Source: Brucellaceae bacterium (GTDB lineage: Bacteria; Pseudomonadota; Alphaproteobacteria; Rhizobiales; Rhizobiaceae). From it: a DNA stretch of 64,000 nt. The stretch is from the NCBI GenBank assembly GCA_020637775.1, contig JACKJV010000005.1, positions 62,001 to 126,000 of the forward strand, read 5' to 3'. The notes under the pieces were generated by a model. The model saw only the letters and a list, made by a program, of their open reading frames with translations, searched no databases and was not told where the DNA came from. This document shows, piece by piece, positions 1 through 11,761 of this stretch; position 1 is the stretch's first letter, and every line of letters starts with the position of its first letter. A program made the position numbers and the translations under genes.

Positions 1-289
1 GAGGACAGCGATTGCATCCTGTCCTGGGGGCAGCTTTCCGCTTCCATGAAAACGGTCGCGAAAAAGCGGAACCACGGAACCGTGGAGGCTGAACGCAAGA
101 GGCGTTTGCAGCTCTGTTGCCTCGTGAAGCTTCCGGCCTGGATGCCGGCTGGTGTTCACCGCGACTTGATCAGCGAAATGGCCAGTTGAAGCAACCGCAA
201 AGCGGCTGCCCGTCCCGCGCATTTCGATATTCCAGGCGTATCAAAAGGGAATTTTCCAGCCGGAAAAGTTCAGATTGTCCGATTGTTTT
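1..289. other. Left-edge stretch without a supported gene
   Basis: I find no convincing coding region here. The open frame beginning near 117 runs straight through the tRNA-Lys gene and has no recognisable domain or ribosome binding site. The stretch lies downstream of the minus-strand tRNA and probably carries its 3' trailer. An upstream neighbour may lie outside the window. Confidence 0.4.
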
Positions 290-365
290 TGGTGAGCGCG
301 CAGGGGTTCGAACCCTGGACCTACTGATTAAAAGTCAGTTGCTCTACCAGCTGAGCTACGCGCTC
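290..365 (-). tRNA. tRNA-Lys (anticodon TTT)
   Basis: Read on the minus strand, the sequence folds into a full cloverleaf. The acceptor arm is GAGCGCG paired with CGCGCTC, the D arm begins TAGCTCAGCTGGTAGAGCA, the anticodon loop is CTTTTAA with anticodon TTT, and the T arm contains GGTTCGAACC. The 3' ACCA is encoded at 290-293. No intron is present. A good sigma-70-like promoter lies about 38 bases upstream. Confidence 0.97.
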
Positions 366-403
366 CCGCCGGACGGCCAAAGCGGCGCCGCGAAAGTGGG
401 CGG

Positions 404-432
404 ACCATATTCAGGGCCTGCCGACCGGTCAA
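404..432 (-). promoter_or_regulatory. Promoter of tRNA-Lys
   Basis: On the minus strand a -35 box TTGACC (432-427) and a -10 box TATGGT (409-404) are separated by exactly 17 bases. They lie upstream of the tRNA 5' end at 365, which leaves a leader of roughly 30 bases. The assignment rests on consensus match and position only. Confidence 0.6.
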
Positions 433-492
433 CACCAAAATCCCGTTTTTGCCCGGGAATCAGGCCTTTCTTCCGCCATTTTCATTGCCGGT

Positions 493-1314
493 CTATTTCG
501 CATAGGCCGCGATGAGCTGACGGACCCGCGCATCGCGTTCACGTGCGCTATCGCCACCCATCACGACCACGATGAAGTGCTTGCCCCGCCGTGTGACCGA
601 TGTGACGATGTTGAATCCGGAGGCGCGGATATAGCCTGTCTTGATCCCGTCCACGCCGGGATCACCCAGAAGGCGATTGTGACCACGTATGGTGCGGCCG
701 TTATAGGTGAATTCCTTCAGGTCGAAATAATGGAAATATTGCGGAAACCGCTTGCGCAGCAGGATGCCGAGGCGCGCCATGTCGCGCGCCGTTGTCATCT
801 GTGCCTGGTCTGGCAGTCCCGAGGCATTGCGGAAACGGGTGCGGCTGAGCCCGAGCGACCGGGCCCTTTGCGTCATCAGGTCGCCGAACCGGCTTTCCGA
901 CCCGGCAATCAGTTCCCCGACCGCCGCAGCGACATCATTGGCCGACTTGACCGCCAGGGCGCGGATCGCCGTGTCCACCGGCAATTGCTCGCCGGCACGC
1001 ACGCCGAGCTTGGAGGGCGGACGCCGGGCGGCAGTGGCGGATACCGGTATCGTGCCGTCGCGGGCGATCCTGCCCTGCTCGATGGCTTCGAAAAGCATGA
1101 AAAGCGTCATCATCTTTGTCAGCGAAGCGGGAAAACGCGCCGCATCGGCGTTTTCCGCATGAATTTCAGCGCCGGTGTCGGCATCGACAACGAGCGCGGA
1201 ATATCGCCCCGACAGCGGTGCGAGTTCCACCACGTCAACGCTCTGGCAGGCCGACAACACCATTGTCATCAGCAGGGCCAGGACTACCGGCACGCGCCGC
1301 GCACTGTTCAGCAT
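493..1314 (-). CDS. D-alanyl-D-alanine carboxypeptidase family (S11) lipoprotein
   Basis: This is a serine peptidase of the PBP5/DacA type that trims the terminal D-Ala from peptidoglycan stem peptides in the periplasm. All three penicillin-binding motifs are visible: SLTK (nucleophile and lysine), SAN and KTG. The start at 1314 was chosen because it places a hydrophobic segment and a lipobox (LSAC) at the N-terminus and follows a GGGGGAG ribosome site. A longer frame reaches 1410 but adds a charged, unlikely leader. At about 273 residues it is shorter than PBP5 and seems to lack the C-terminal beta domain and amphipathic anchor. The lipid anchor would substitute for these. The family is confident; the exact substrate is inferred. 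Confidence 0.85.
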   Translation of the reverse strand: MLNSARRVPVVLALLMTMVLSACQSVDVVELAPLSGRYSALVVDADTGAEIHAENADAARFPASLTKMMTLFMLFEAIEQGRIARDGTIPVSATAARRPPSKLGVRAGEQLPVDTAIRALAVKSANDVAAAVGELIAGSESRFGDLMTQRARSLGLSRTRFRNASGLPDQAQMTTARDMARLGILLRKRFPQYFHYFDLKEFTYNGRTIRGHNRLLGDPGVDGIKTGYIRASGFNIVTSVTRRGKHFIVVVMGGDSARERDARVRQLIAAYAK

Positions 1315-1415
1315 GTTCTGCAAGGGCTCCCCCAAAGGTACCCGGTTCGACTGTCCGCTCCAGCCCCCGGAGCCTTTCAAAACCCTATCTGCAGTCCGCC
1401 TGCGCTTCAAGGCAT

Positions 1416-3374
1416 CTACCAGCCGCCGCCACCGCCGCCACCGCCGCCGCCACCTGAAAAACCGCCACCGCCTGAAAAACCCGAACCGGAGGATTTCGGG
1501 GCGGGCATCGAGGCGGCAAGGCTGCTCTCCAGACCGGACGTGACGCCGCCAATGGATTCGGAAAAGCGATCAGCGCTGAACGCGTGGCCGCCGTACCAGT
1601 TCGGACCGTGGTATCCCACGGCGGCAGCCGTACCGGCGGCCGCAGCCGACATGAGCCAGGCCTGAAAGGCGCTCGTCCAGGGTTTCTCCAGCCGCAAGGC
1701 GACCGCATAGGGGAGCAAGCCCTCGTAGTGCTCGGGCGACATGGACGGCGCACCCTTGAGGTTCATGCGATCGGCCTCGGCGAGGCGGATATAGGTCTTC
1801 AGCCCTTCGATGCCGTCCATCATCCGGCGCCCGAGTGGTGTGGGTGCGCCCATCAGCACATAGAAGACGCCATTGAGCACGGCGAGCGCCAGCAAGCCGC
1901 CGCCGAGAAGCGGTAGCCGGTCTTCCAGGATGGTCGAGAGGATTCCGCCCCCCATGGAAGTCAACATCAGGAGAATGAGGCCAGAGGCAAGCACCGCGTT
2001 GATCTTGCCGGCAAGGCCGGCACTGAAATTGCGGGCCGCATTGCCGATCACCACCGTTGCGACGACGCAGGCAATGCCCAGAAACACCATGAGCGCGATT
2101 TCTTCCTCGGCCAGATTTCCGAACACGACCGTTGCCACGAGCACCAGGATGGAGAGTACCAGGCCGCCAATCACCCAGCCGAGATTGCGAATGTAGAAGG
2201 CGTTGCGGTGCTCGCGTTCCATCGCATGGGAGAACGAAGCCTGCATGGCCTTCACCTTCGGTCCGTCCGCCCTGGAAAGCTCAAGCCGCCCACCGTTGCG
2301 ACCTATGGCCTTGACCAGCGCTGCCTCGCCGACAGGCAGGCGAAGTGGCGGCGGCGCGCCCTTTTCCATGACGATGACTGTCTTCTTGCCCACATCCTCA
2401 AGCCGCACATGGCCCTTGACCGCCAGGCTCAGGATGGCGGAGGCGATGGCACCCCAGCCGCCACCGGAAAGCCCCTTGCGGTCGATATAGCTGGTCAGCG
2501 CAGGCGATATGCCCTCCGGCGGATCCCAGCGCGGCACAATCACGCCAGCGGGAAGATCACGCCCAACCCTTGACCAGGCAAACAGGTAATAGGCCAGAAC
2601 CAGCAGAAGGCCGGCGCCAAGCACCACCAGATCCCGGTTTTCGCGCAGCCAGTAGCGCATCTCGTCGGCCTGGTCCGGCTCGGCAATCAGCCCCTTGGCA
2701 AACCTGACACCAACGGTCAGTCCCTCGCGCGGGCCGAGCGGCCCGGTCGTGGCGAACGTGGCCGACCTGCGGTCATCGGAAATGGAAGAGACCGCGTTGT
2801 TGTCGCGCGATCCATAGGCGCCGGTGAAGGATACCGTGTCCCCGATGCGCCCGCCCTGCGGCAGGGTGATCGTGGCGGTCGCGCGGTCGATGGGGAACAT
2901 CCACGCATTGCCCGTGACATTCCAGAAAAGTTCGTCATGATCCTCGAAGAAACGGACCTGCCGGTCGGTGCTGTAGGCGATGCGGTATTCATAGACGCCG
3001 GGCGCGAGAAAGACGCCGGCATCGCCGACATAGACACGGGCAACCTTCCTGTTGCGTTCAACGCGGAACGGTTCCGGCTTGCCGTCGCGGGTCACCGACC
3101 GGACGTCGAAGCCGACCGTTCTCATCCGCCCCGCGGCATCCTCGAATTGCAGGGGAAAATCGCGATAGATACCGCGCCGGATATCGCGCCCTTCTGCCCG
3201 GACACGGATGGTCTCGGTGACCGCCAGGCTACCGTCGTCCGCCATGTCCACTTGCGAATCGAAGGCGAGGATACGTTCCTGCGCCAAGGCGGAGGTGCCA
3301 AGAAAGACGAATATGGCAAGCAGGGCAGCGGCACGGCGCAAACCCCGCAGCGGTTCACGAAAAACCCGGCGCAT
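1416..3374 (-). CDS. DUF2207 membrane protein with poly-glycine tail
   Basis: A signal peptide at residues 1-30 (ending TSALAQ) is followed by a DUF2207 extracytoplasmic domain to about residue 230. A transmembrane segment lies near 240 and a group of membrane helices near 400-500. The protein ends in a run of glycines closed by Trp, typical of this YciQ-like family. Its function is not established. It starts two bases after the lemA stop, and lemA-DUF2207 pairs recur in many bacteria, so the two probably act together in the envelope. A GTG at 3380 is an alternative start; the ATG at 3374 is preferred. The length of about 652 residues is normal for the family. Confidence 0.85.
   Translation of the reverse strand: MRRVFREPLRGLRRAAALLAIFVFLGTSALAQERILAFDSQVDMADDGSLAVTETIRVRAEGRDIRRGIYRDFPLQFEDAAGRMRTVGFDVRSVTRDGKPEPFRVERNRKVARVYVGDAGVFLAPGVYEYRIAYSTDRQVRFFEDHDELFWNVTGNAWMFPIDRATATITLPQGGRIGDTVSFTGAYGSRDNNAVSSISDDRRSATFATTGPLGPREGLTVGVRFAKGLIAEPDQADEMRYWLRENRDLVVLGAGLLLVLAYYLFAWSRVGRDLPAGVIVPRWDPPEGISPALTSYIDRKGLSGGGWGAIASAILSLAVKGHVRLEDVGKKTVIVMEKGAPPPLRLPVGEAALVKAIGRNGGRLELSRADGPKVKAMQASFSHAMEREHRNAFYIRNLGWVIGGLVLSILVLVATVVFGNLAEEEIALMVFLGIACVVATVVIGNAARNFSAGLAGKINAVLASGLILLMLTSMGGGILSTILEDRLPLLGGGLLALAVLNGVFYVLMGAPTPLGRRMMDGIEGLKTYIRLAEADRMNLKGAPSMSPEHYEGLLPYAVALRLEKPWTSAFQAWLMSAAAAGTAAAVGYHGPNWYGGHAFSADRFSESIGGVTSGLESSLAASMPAPKSSGSGFSGGGGFSGGGGGGGGGGGW
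1422..1454. repeat. GCC/ACC trinucleotide tract coding for 11 glycines
   Basis: Eleven consecutive GCC or ACC triplets on the plus strand encode the uninterrupted glycine run at the C-terminus of the DUF2207 protein. The tract is in frame, so changes in copy number would alter tail length without breaking the gene. Confidence 0.9.
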
Positions 3375-3376
3375 GG

Positions 3377-3937
3377 TCACTGTCCGAAGCTGACTTCCGG
3401 GACGGCACGATCCGATGCGTTCTCGATCTCGAAATAGTCGGCCTGCGAGAACTTGAACGTGCTGGCGACTAGATTGGAGGGGAAGCTCTCGACACGCACG
3501 TTCAGATCGCGGGCCGCGCCGTTGTAGTAGCGGCGCGCCATCTGCAATTCGCCCTCGATCTTGTCCAGCGTGCCCTGAAGATCGCGGAAATTCTCGTTGG
3601 CCTTGAGATCGGGATAGGCCTCGGCGACAGCCATGAGCCGGCCAAGCGCCTGGGACAGCATGCCTTCCACCGCCGCACGCCCCGCGACGTCGTCGGCCGG
3701 AACGGACTGGGCGCGGGTGCGCATTTCGGTGACCTTTTGCAGGGTTTCCTGCTCATGGTCGGCATAGCCCTTCACCGTGTTGACGATGTTGGGAATGAGG
3801 TCGGCGCGCCGCTTGAGCTGCACGTCGATGCCCGACCAGGCCTCGCGCACCATCTGGCGCGCCTTGACCAGGCCGTTATAGGTGACGATCGCGTAGAGCG
3901 CGAGCGCCGCGAGAATGACGATGCCGATGATATCCAT
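3377..3937 (-). CDS. lemA: LemA family protein
   Basis: A 186-residue protein with one N-terminal membrane helix (residues 3-20) is followed by the all-helical LemA domain. Family landmarks are the segment [17 protein letters not shown] and a conserved ending around [13 protein letters not shown] and FPSN. LemA proteins are anchored by the N-terminal helix; their molecular role is unclear. The start follows an AAGGGGGAC ribosome site. The stop sits two bases before the DUF2207 start, so the two genes form a tight operon. Confidence 0.92.
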   Translation of the reverse strand: MDIIGIVILAALALYAIVTYNGLVKARQMVREAWSGIDVQLKRRADLIPNIVNTVKGYADHEQETLQKVTEMRTRAQSVPADDVAGRAAVEGMLSQALGRLMAVAEAYPDLKANENFRDLQGTLDKIEGELQMARRYYNGAARDLNVRVESFPSNLVASTFKFSQADYFEIENASDRAVPEVSFGQ

Positions 3938-4008
3938 GCCCGTCCCCCTTGCTCAGATTCGTACGGGAGACGGTAACACCGTAGTGCGGCAATGTCGCGT
4001 GGCCTTCG

Positions 4009-5649
<1,641 letters not shown>

Positions 5650-5783
5650 TTATCGCGCCCGAGCCGATTCCGCCAGTCCAAAAATCCCGCATGGCGATTT
5701 TTTCCACCGCCGCCGGCATGCTTGCGGCGGTAAAAAGGGCAGGCTTGCCTTGCCGGCCCCTGCCCGCGCCAGACGGAAAACGA

Positions 5784-6494
5784 TCAGAGCACGACCACTT
5801 CGGCGCCCATCCTGACCTTGTCGAAAAGCTCGATGACATGATCGTTGATCATGCGGAAACAGCCGTTTGACGACGCGGTGCCGATCGTCTGGGGCGCATT
5901 GGTGCCGTGGATCCGGATCCGCGTGTCGTTCTTGCCCTGATAGAGATAGATGGCGCGCGCGCCCAGCGGATTGCCCGGTCCACCGTCCATGCCATCCTTG
6001 TACCTGCCGTATTTTTTCGGGTCGCGCTTGATCATGTCGGGTGTGGGAATCCAGCGCGGCCATTCCTGCATGTCACCCACCTTGGCGCGGCCGGTAAAGC
6101 CGAGCCCCTCCTTGCCCACCGCCACGCGATAGCGCGTCGCCCGGAACCAGCTCTCGACGTAGAAAAGTTCCCTGGTCGCGGAGTTGATGACGATGGTGCC
6201 AGGCTTGTAACCCTTGAACGGGACAGATTCAGGCGCGAATTTCGCGGCGTATCTGGCATCGGGCGAAGCCTTGGCCTTTTTCGTGGTCACGCTCGCGATG
6301 GTCTTGCGGACCGGCTGCCCGGCTTTCGCCCGCTCCTTTCCGGAACGCAGGCTGGCCTGCGGGTTCCTGTTCAGGTTCGATGACATGGCCTGGTCGCGCT
6401 GGAAAACGCGCAGATCGGTCTCCGCGGAGGCGGGCGACAGCGCAAGGGCGGCAAAGGCGGCGACAAAGGCAAGGGCGGTGCGGATCGGCTTCAT
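5784..6494 (-). CDS. L,D-transpeptidase (YkuD/ErfK family)
   Basis: Predicted secreted enzyme forming 3-3 crosslinks in peptidoglycan or attaching proteins to it. The start at 6494 places a clean signal peptide (MKPIRTALAFVAAFAALA, cleavage after SASA/ASA) at the N-terminus; the longer frame to 6593 begins with a charged, proline-rich leader. The YkuD domain fills the C-terminal half and shows the histidine of HGTN and the catalytic cysteine of SSNGCFRM. The length of about 236 residues is normal. There is no carbohydrate-binding or LysM module. Which of the several rhizobial L,D-transpeptidases it matches cannot be told. Confidence 0.9.
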   Translation of the reverse strand: MKPIRTALAFVAAFAALALSPASAETDLRVFQRDQAMSSNLNRNPQASLRSGKERAKAGQPVRKTIASVTTKKAKASPDARYAAKFAPESVPFKGYKPGTIVINSATRELFYVESWFRATRYRVAVGKEGLGFTGRAKVGDMQEWPRWIPTPDMIKRDPKKYGRYKDGMDGGPGNPLGARAIYLYQGKNDTRIRIHGTNAPQTIGTASSNGCFRMINDHVIELFDKVRMGAEVVVL

Positions 6495-6717
6495 GGCGGA
6501 CTCGGTTGCGTCAGGCGGCGCTGGACTCTGCCGCCGCGGTTTTCGGGAGGCGTTCACCTTATGCCGGCGCGACGGAACCGGCAAGCAATGCACAGGGCGG
6601 ATACTGTCGTCCCGCGCGGAATTCCTTTTGTTGCGTGATCCATGTCACAGGTTCTTCTTGCCACCGAAAACAAGCCCTTCACGAAACATTAACCATGAAG
6701 CGGGTTTGTATGCGGGC

Positions 6718-6752
6718 AAAGAAAAACCGGCACGGACAGCGCCCGTGCCGGT
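6718..6752 (-). terminator. Rho-independent terminator of thrS
   Basis: A perfect 10-bp stem (ACCGGCACGG at 6726-6735 with CCGTGCCGGT at 6743-6752, 7-base loop) lies 25 bases beyond the thrS stop. On the minus strand it is followed by TTTTTCTTT. The orientation and U-tract fit termination of thrS. Confidence 0.85.
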
Positions 6753-6777
6753 GCATTGCGCAGCCTGAGCGGGTGCG

Positions 6778-8787
6778 TCAGTTGACGTTGGCGATGCGCG
6801 CCTGCTGCCGGCGCCGCCGGTCGGGCGGCGTTGCTTCTTCCAGAAGGCGATGCAGCGCCTGTTCCACAGTCATGGATTCCTGGTCACGCGAGCCGAGACG
6901 GCGCAGGTTCACCGTGCCCTCTTCGGCCTCGCGCTTGCCGCAGACGAGAATGACGGGCACCTTGGCCAGACTGTGCTCGCGCACCTTGTAATTGATCTTC
7001 TCGTTGCGCAGATCCGACTCAACGACGAGACCGGCGTCCTTCAGCTTCGCCGCGACCTCGCGGGCATAGTCGTCGGCGTCCGACGTGATGGTCGCCACCA
7101 CGACCTGCATCGGCGCGAACCAGAGCGGCATGTGCCCGGCATAGTTTTCCAGCAGGATGCCGAGGAAACGCTCCATCGAGCCACAGATGGCGCGGTGGAT
7201 CATCACCGGCTGCTTCTTCTCCGACTTGTCGTCGATGTAGAAGGCGCCGAAACGCTCCGGCAGGTTGAAGTCCACCTGCGTGGTGCCGCATTGCCATTGC
7301 CGGCCGATGGCATCCTTCAGCACATATTCGAATTTCGGACCGTAAAAAGCGCCCTCGCCCGGATTGATGCCGGTCTTGATGCGCCCGCCCGACTTCTCCT
7401 CGATCTGCTTGAGGACCGCCGTCATGACCTCTTCGGCATGATCCCAGTTCTCATCCGGTCCGACGCGCTTTTCCGGCCGCGTGGACAGAAGCACCGTGAT
7501 TTCCTCGAAGCCGAAATCGGCATAGGTGGAGAGGATCAGGTCGTTGATGCGCATGCACTCGGATGCGAGCTGCTCCTCGGTGCAGAAGATGTGGGCATCG
7601 TCCTGCGTGAAGCCGCGCACGCGCATCAGCCCGTGCAGCGCGCCGGAAGGCTCGTAGCGATGGACATTGCCGAATTCGGCCAGCTTGATCGGCAGTTCCT
7701 TGTAGGACTTGAGGCCATGCTTGAAGATCTGGACGTGGCCCGGACAGTTCATCGGCTTGATGGCGAAGACGCGGTGATCGGCCTCCTCGTCATCCGGGTT
7801 GGTGAAGGCATGGGCCGATTTCACGGCGAACATGTTTTCCTGGTACCAGCCCCAGTGGCCGGAGGTCTCCCACAGGCTCTTGTCGAGGATCTGCGGCGCG
7901 TTGACCTCGTCATAGCCCTGCTCGTTGAGGCGGCGGCGCATGTAGGAAACAAGGTTCTGGAACATGCGCCAGCCCTTGGCATGCCAGAAGACGACGCCCG
8001 GACCCTCATCCTGGAAGTGGAACAGATCCATTTCACGGCCGAGCTTGCGGTGATCGCGCTTTTCCGCCTCCTCCAGCATGTGGATATAATCCTCAAGCTG
8101 CTGCTGGTCAGCCCAGGCGGTGCCATAAATGCGCGTCAGCATGGGATTGCTGGAATCACCGCGCCAATAGGCGCCGGCCACCTTCATCAACTTGAAGGCA
8201 TTGCCGATCTGGCCCGTCGAGACCATGTGCGGCCCGCGGCACAGGTCGAACCAGTCGCCCTGATGATAGATCTTGACGTCCTGGTCTTCCGGAATGGCAT
8301 CGACCAGTTCCACCTTGAAGTGCTCGCCCTTTTCGGCAAACACATCCTTGGCCTTGTCACGCGACCAGACCTCCTTGGTGAAGGGCCGGTTGCGGGCAAT
8401 GATCTCCTTCATCTTCTTCTCGATCTTCGGAAGATCGTCCGGCGTGAAGGGCTCGTTGCGGGCGAAGTCGTAATAAAAGCCGTTCTCGATCACCGGGCCG
8501 ATGGTCACCTGCGTGCCGGGCCACAATTCCTGCACGGCTTCGGCCATCACGTGGGCGGCATCGTGGCGGATCAGTTCGAGCGCGCGCGCGTCGTCACGGG
8601 TCACGATCTCGATCGTGCCGCCGGCAACTGGGTCGGCGAGGTCGCGCAATTCGCCGTCGATGGCGATCGCGACCGCCTTCTTGGCCAGGGATTTGGAAAT
8701 GCTCTCGGCAACATCGCGACCGGTCGCGCCGGCGGGATATTCGCGTTTGGAGCCATCGGGAAATATCAGGGAAACGGCGTCAGCCAT
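6778..8787 (-). CDS. thrS: Threonyl-tRNA synthetase
   Basis: This enzyme charges tRNA-Thr. The domain order is standard: N-terminal TGS domain (about 1-65), the editing/SAD domain with HHxxxH-like metal motif ([11 protein letters not shown] and following), the class II catalytic core, and the C-terminal anticodon-binding domain. The catalytic zinc site is visible in MNCPGH, and the motif 2 region reads [13 protein letters not shown]. The 669-residue length is normal. The gene is followed by a strong terminator and is transcribed divergently from the LysM protein across a 186-base gap that presumably holds both promoters. No T-box leader is apparent. Confidence 0.97.
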   Translation of the reverse strand: MADAVSLIFPDGSKREYPAGATGRDVAESISKSLAKKAVAIAIDGELRDLADPVAGGTIEIVTRDDARALELIRHDAAHVMAEAVQELWPGTQVTIGPVIENGFYYDFARNEPFTPDDLPKIEKKMKEIIARNRPFTKEVWSRDKAKDVFAEKGEHFKVELVDAIPEDQDVKIYHQGDWFDLCRGPHMVSTGQIGNAFKLMKVAGAYWRGDSSNPMLTRIYGTAWADQQQLEDYIHMLEEAEKRDHRKLGREMDLFHFQDEGPGVVFWHAKGWRMFQNLVSYMRRRLNEQGYDEVNAPQILDKSLWETSGHWGWYQENMFAVKSAHAFTNPDDEEADHRVFAIKPMNCPGHVQIFKHGLKSYKELPIKLAEFGNVHRYEPSGALHGLMRVRGFTQDDAHIFCTEEQLASECMRINDLILSTYADFGFEEITVLLSTRPEKRVGPDENWDHAEEVMTAVLKQIEEKSGGRIKTGINPGEGAFYGPKFEYVLKDAIGRQWQCGTTQVDFNLPERFGAFYIDDKSEKKQPVMIHRAICGSMERFLGILLENYAGHMPLWFAPMQVVVATITSDADDYAREVAAKLKDAGLVVESDLRNEKINYKVREHSLAKVPVILVCGKREAEEGTVNLRRLGSRDQESMTVEQALHRLLEEATPPDRRRRQQARIANVN

Positions 8788-8973
8788 GGGTCTGTCTCCT
8801 GTTGTCCAGTCCCGCCTACGATCGCGGGTGGTTGAAGGCCCGAAGGGCCGGAATTTCGCGGCCTATCTAGACTCCGCCACCGCTGCCGTAAAGGGGCAGA
8901 CAAGCACGCCCCCCTGACGGCGACCATTTGTCCCTTATATGTGCATGCGGGCAGGTGAACGGGAGACAAGGCG

Positions 8974-9468
8974 ATGAATATCGAAATCCTCCAGCCACAG
9001 CCCTGGGACCTCGTCGGTTCAACGATCCTGATCGGCGGCAATGCGGCCGGCTTCGAAGGGCACCTGTCGATCCGCGTTTCGGATGGACACACGGAGATCA
9101 CCGGTGCTGCACGCGCCGGTTCAACCGCCATCCGCCCTTTCCAGGCGTCGCTTGCAATTCCAGCCGGTTCTGGCTTCAGGCTCAGCCGCCTTTCGCTATC
9201 GGTTTCGGACGATTCGGCGCGTGGCGGCGAGACAAGGCCGCCGACAGTCACGATACCCGTGCTTTACGGGCCGCTGATCCTGGAGGGCTATTCCTGTTAT
9301 TGGGAACACAGGGTGAAACGCGGCGACACGCTTTTCTCGCTGGCGCGCCACTATTTCGATGGTGATGAAACGATGCACAGCGCCATTCAACTGGCCAACC
9401 AGCATCTCATTGCGAGTCCGGATACCCTGGCTGCCGGTCAGGTGCTGCGCATTCCGCGCGCATTCTGA
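8974..9468 (+). CDS. Gmad2-like domain plus LysM protein
   Basis: A 164-residue protein. The N-terminal half resembles the immunoglobulin-like Gmad2 domain (opening IEILQPQPWDLVGSTI). The C-terminal half is a LysM module with the typical start HRVKRGDTLFSLARHYF and end AAGQVLRIP. No signal peptide is evident at this start, although LysM proteins usually act outside the cytoplasm, so export is uncertain. It ends 23 bases from the convergent yidD gene. The function beyond probable peptidoglycan binding is unknown. Confidence 0.75.
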   Translation: MNIEILQPQPWDLVGSTILIGGNAAGFEGHLSIRVSDGHTEITGAARAGSTAIRPFQASLAIPAGSGFRLSRLSLSVSDDSARGGETRPPTVTIPVLYGPLILEGYSCYWEHRVKRGDTLFSLARHYFDGDETMHSAIQLANQHLIASPDTLAAGQVLRIPRAF

Positions 9469-9491
9469 CGGCCGGGCAGCAAAAGCCGCTG

Positions 9492-9833
9492 TCAATGGCC
9501 GTGGGCATGGCGGCCATTGCGCCAGAAGCGCCAGGGCGTCCACCAGTGCTGGTCGTGTGCCAGGGTCTGCGGCACGTTGTCGATGCCGCATGTGCCGCCC
9601 GGACCGCAACGGCCGACGCGAAACAGGGTCAGCCAGCCGCCTTTCCACAAGCCGTGGCGGGCAATGGCCTCATAGCCATATTCCGAACAGGTCGGCATGT
9701 GGCGGCATGAATTGCCGACAAAGCCGGACAAGGTGAGCTGGTAAAGCCGAATGATGCCGGTGCCGAACAGGCGTCCTGGCGTCTTCGGCCACGGGCCGGC
9801 CCAATTGCGCCCCCCGGGCCCGGCGGAAACCAT
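9492..9833 (-). CDS. yidD: Membrane protein insertion efficiency factor YidD
   Basis: A small protein of the YidD family (DUF37), thought to help YidC/Sec insertion of membrane proteins. The signature region is clear: IRLYQLTLSGFVGNSCRH followed by PTCSEYGYEAI and the LFRVGRCGPGG segment with conserved cysteines. It starts at 9833, two bases after the stop of the IscU-type gene, so the pair is cotranscribed. An earlier start at 9875 would lie inside that gene and is rejected. The His/Trp-rich end (HDQHWWTPWRFWR) is an extension beyond the core. Confidence 0.92.
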   Translation of the reverse strand: MVSAGPGGRNWAGPWPKTPGRLFGTGIIRLYQLTLSGFVGNSCRHMPTCSEYGYEAIARHGLWKGGWLTLFRVGRCGPGGTCGIDNVPQTLAHDQHWWTPWRFWRNGRHAHGH

Positions 9834-9835
9834 GG

Positions 9836-10276
9836 TCAGGCGGCCGCCGCCTTCCGGTCGATCTGGTCGAGGCAATCGACCACTGCATCGAAGGTCAGCA
9901 GGGTGGAGGCATGGCGCGCCTTGTAGTCACGCACCGGCTCCAGATACTTCAGATCCGAGAAACGGCCTTCCGGCGCAGGCCCGTTCTCCTTCAGCATGCG
10001 CCGCATGGTTTCTCGCACGGCGCGCAACTCCCCGGCGGACGCGCCGACAATGTTTTGCGCCATGATGGAGGCGGACGCCTGACCGAGCGCGCAGGCCTTC
10101 ACGTCATGGGCGAAATCCGTCACCACGCCGTTTTCCACCTTCAGATCCACCGTCACGGTGGAACCGCAGAGCTTGGAATGAGCAGTCGCCGTGGCATCCG
10201 GGTTTTCAAGCCGCGGCATGCGCGGGATATTGCCGGCAAAATTCAGGATTTTCGCATTGTAGACGTCGTCGATCAT
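9836..10276 (-). CDS. Iron-sulfur cluster assembly scaffold (IscU/NifU N-terminal type)
   Basis: A scaffold-like protein of about 146 residues on which Fe-S clusters are built. Three family cysteines are present: KLCGSTV, VKACALGQA and VDCLDQ. The start at 10276 (MIDDVYNAKIL) matches the usual N-terminus; the frame extends to 10351 without support. It is translationally close to yidD. No iscS, iscA or hscA is nearby. In rhizobia this IscU-like gene beside folE is common, and its exact role relative to the SUF system is not settled. Confidence 0.88.
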   Translation of the reverse strand: MIDDVYNAKILNFAGNIPRMPRLENPDATATAHSKLCGSTVTVDLKVENGVVTDFAHDVKACALGQASASIMAQNIVGASAGELRAVRETMRRMLKENGPAPEGRFSDLKYLEPVRDYKARHASTLLTFDAVVDCLDQIDRKAAAA

Positions 10277-10527
10277 GGCCGTCTCGCCCCGTGGCGCAAC
10301 CGGAACGGCAAATGCCGCCGGCCGCATCTTTGATTTCACACTCGTGTGCATATATAAGGTCGGGCAAGGCCATGCGGCAAGCTGTGCTATCGCACAGGTC
10401 CGCTTTTGGCTGGCTGGAAACGCCGCAGGTCGGCAGGTTTCGGAAATTTCCGGAAAACCGTTGCAGGCAGTGGTCCGTTCAACTCGTTCCTCCGTAAGAA
10501 GCGTGGAACTACGGGAGACGCCTCGTC

Positions 10528-11169
10528 ATGGATGCCATCGCTACCAATATTACTTCGCTCACCGAAAACACCATGGAAAGCCCTGCAATCGAGCGGCCGA
10601 GCCGCGATGAAGCCGAAGCGGCCGTGCGGACGCTGTTGCGCTGGGTTGGCGACAATCCGGATCGCGAGGGCCTGGTCGACACGCCGGCGCGCGTGGTCAA
10701 GGCCTATGAGGAGATGTTCTCGGGCTACGGCGCCGATCCTTCCGAGGAACTGGGCCGCACCTTCGAGGAGGTTGCCGGCTATGACGATCTCGTCCTGGTG
10801 CGCGACATCCATTTCCATTCCCATTGCGAGCATCACATGGTGCCGATCATCGGCCGCGCGCATGTCGCCTACCTGCCTGACGGAAAGGTGCTGGGCCTGT
10901 CGAAGATCGCGCGTCTCGTGCATGTCTTCGCCCGCCGCCTGCAGACGCAGGAGGCAATGACCGCGCAGATTGCGACCTCCATCCAGGACGTGCTAAATCC
11001 GCGCGGTGTCGCGGTGATGATCGAGGCCGAGCACATGTGCATGGCCATGCGCGGCATTCGCCAGCAGGGATCGACGACCACGACCTCCACCTTCACCGGC
11101 GCCTTCCGGGACAATCCGGAAGAGCAGGTGCGTTTCTTCACCCTGGCACGGGACATGGGCCGCCGCTGA
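10528..11169 (+). CDS. folE: GTP cyclohydrolase I
   Basis: GTP cyclohydrolase I converts GTP to 7,8-dihydroneopterin triphosphate, the first step of folate and pterin synthesis. The zinc and catalytic region is clear in [14 protein letters not shown] and in [11 protein letters not shown], which hold the metal-binding Cys/His residues. The 213-residue length is standard. It begins a plus-strand operon with hisI. The 250-base divergent gap from the IscU-like gene would hold its promoter. Confidence 0.97.
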   Translation: MDAIATNITSLTENTMESPAIERPSRDEAEAAVRTLLRWVGDNPDREGLVDTPARVVKAYEEMFSGYGADPSEELGRTFEEVAGYDDLVLVRDIHFHSHCEHHMVPIIGRAHVAYLPDGKVLGLSKIARLVHVFARRLQTQEAMTAQIATSIQDVLNPRGVAVMIEAEHMCMAMRGIRQQGSTTTTSTFTGAFRDNPEEQVRFFTLARDMGRR

Positions 11170-11213
11170 CGGCCCTTCCGGTCCCGGCCGGCCAAGTTGT
11201 TCCGGAACCGGAC

Positions 11214-11672
11214 ATGACCGATATCGCCTTCAAGGCCCCTTCCCCCGACAAGACGATGCTGGAAACGGGCGCGGATTTCACGCCCCGTTTCGATGCCAAC
11301 GGACTGGTGACCGCTGTCGTTACCGATGCCGATGACGGCGAATTGCTGATGGTCGCATTCATGAACGCCGAGGCACTCGCCCTGACGCTGGAGACAGGCC
11401 TTGCCCATTACTGGTCGCGCTCGCGCAACCGGCTCTGGAAGAAGGGCGAAACCTCCGGAAACATGCAGCGCGTGGTCGAGCTTCGCACCGATTGCGACCA
11501 GGATGCCGTCTGGCTGAAGGTGCGCGTGGGCGGACACGATGCCACCTGCCATACCGGCAAGCGCTCCTGCTTCTATCGCATCGCCTCGCTCAAGGGTGGT
11601 GAACCGGCGCTGGCCGACGATGGCAGCCCGGCGCGTTTTGACGCAGATGCGGTCTACAAGCCCGGAACCTGA
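11214..11672 (+). CDS. hisI: Phosphoribosyl-AMP cyclohydrolase
   Basis: Opens the adenine ring of PR-AMP in histidine biosynthesis. Family motifs are present: the stretch [19 protein letters not shown], the HYWSRSRN segment, and metal-binding residues in [11 protein letters not shown] and [13 protein letters not shown]. The start at 11214 gives 152 residues, typical for a stand-alone HisI without the HisE domain. It lies 44 bases after folE, so it is probably cotranscribed with it. The usual his operon genes are not in the window. Confidence 0.96.
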   Translation: MTDIAFKAPSPDKTMLETGADFTPRFDANGLVTAVVTDADDGELLMVAFMNAEALALTLETGLAHYWSRSRNRLWKKGETSGNMQRVVELRTDCDQDAVWLKVRVGGHDATCHTGKRSCFYRIASLKGGEPALADDGSPARFDADAVYKPGT

Positions 11673-11761
11673 CTTCGGGCCGCAAATCGGTCGCCTTTTA
11701 TTTCGAATTTACGCATCGTTGAATAAAATCAGCGATAGTGAAGATCTGAAAGGAGGCTGCC

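Noticed and set aside
1416-1470. GCC/ACC-rich stretch as a possible CRISPR or satellite array
   Set aside because: It is an in-frame glycine-coding tract with no spacers.
5698-5736. Hairpin ACCGCCGC/GCGGCGGT flanked by T6 and A5 between pyrG and the L,D-transpeptidase gene
   Set aside because: The T-run precedes and the A-run follows the stem on both strands, the opposite of an intrinsic terminator.
6850-8835. 661-codon open frame on the plus strand opposite thrS
   Set aside because: Pure shadow of a high-GC gene; repetitive His/Asp/Leu composition, no domain, no ribosome site, and thrS on the other strand is unambiguous.
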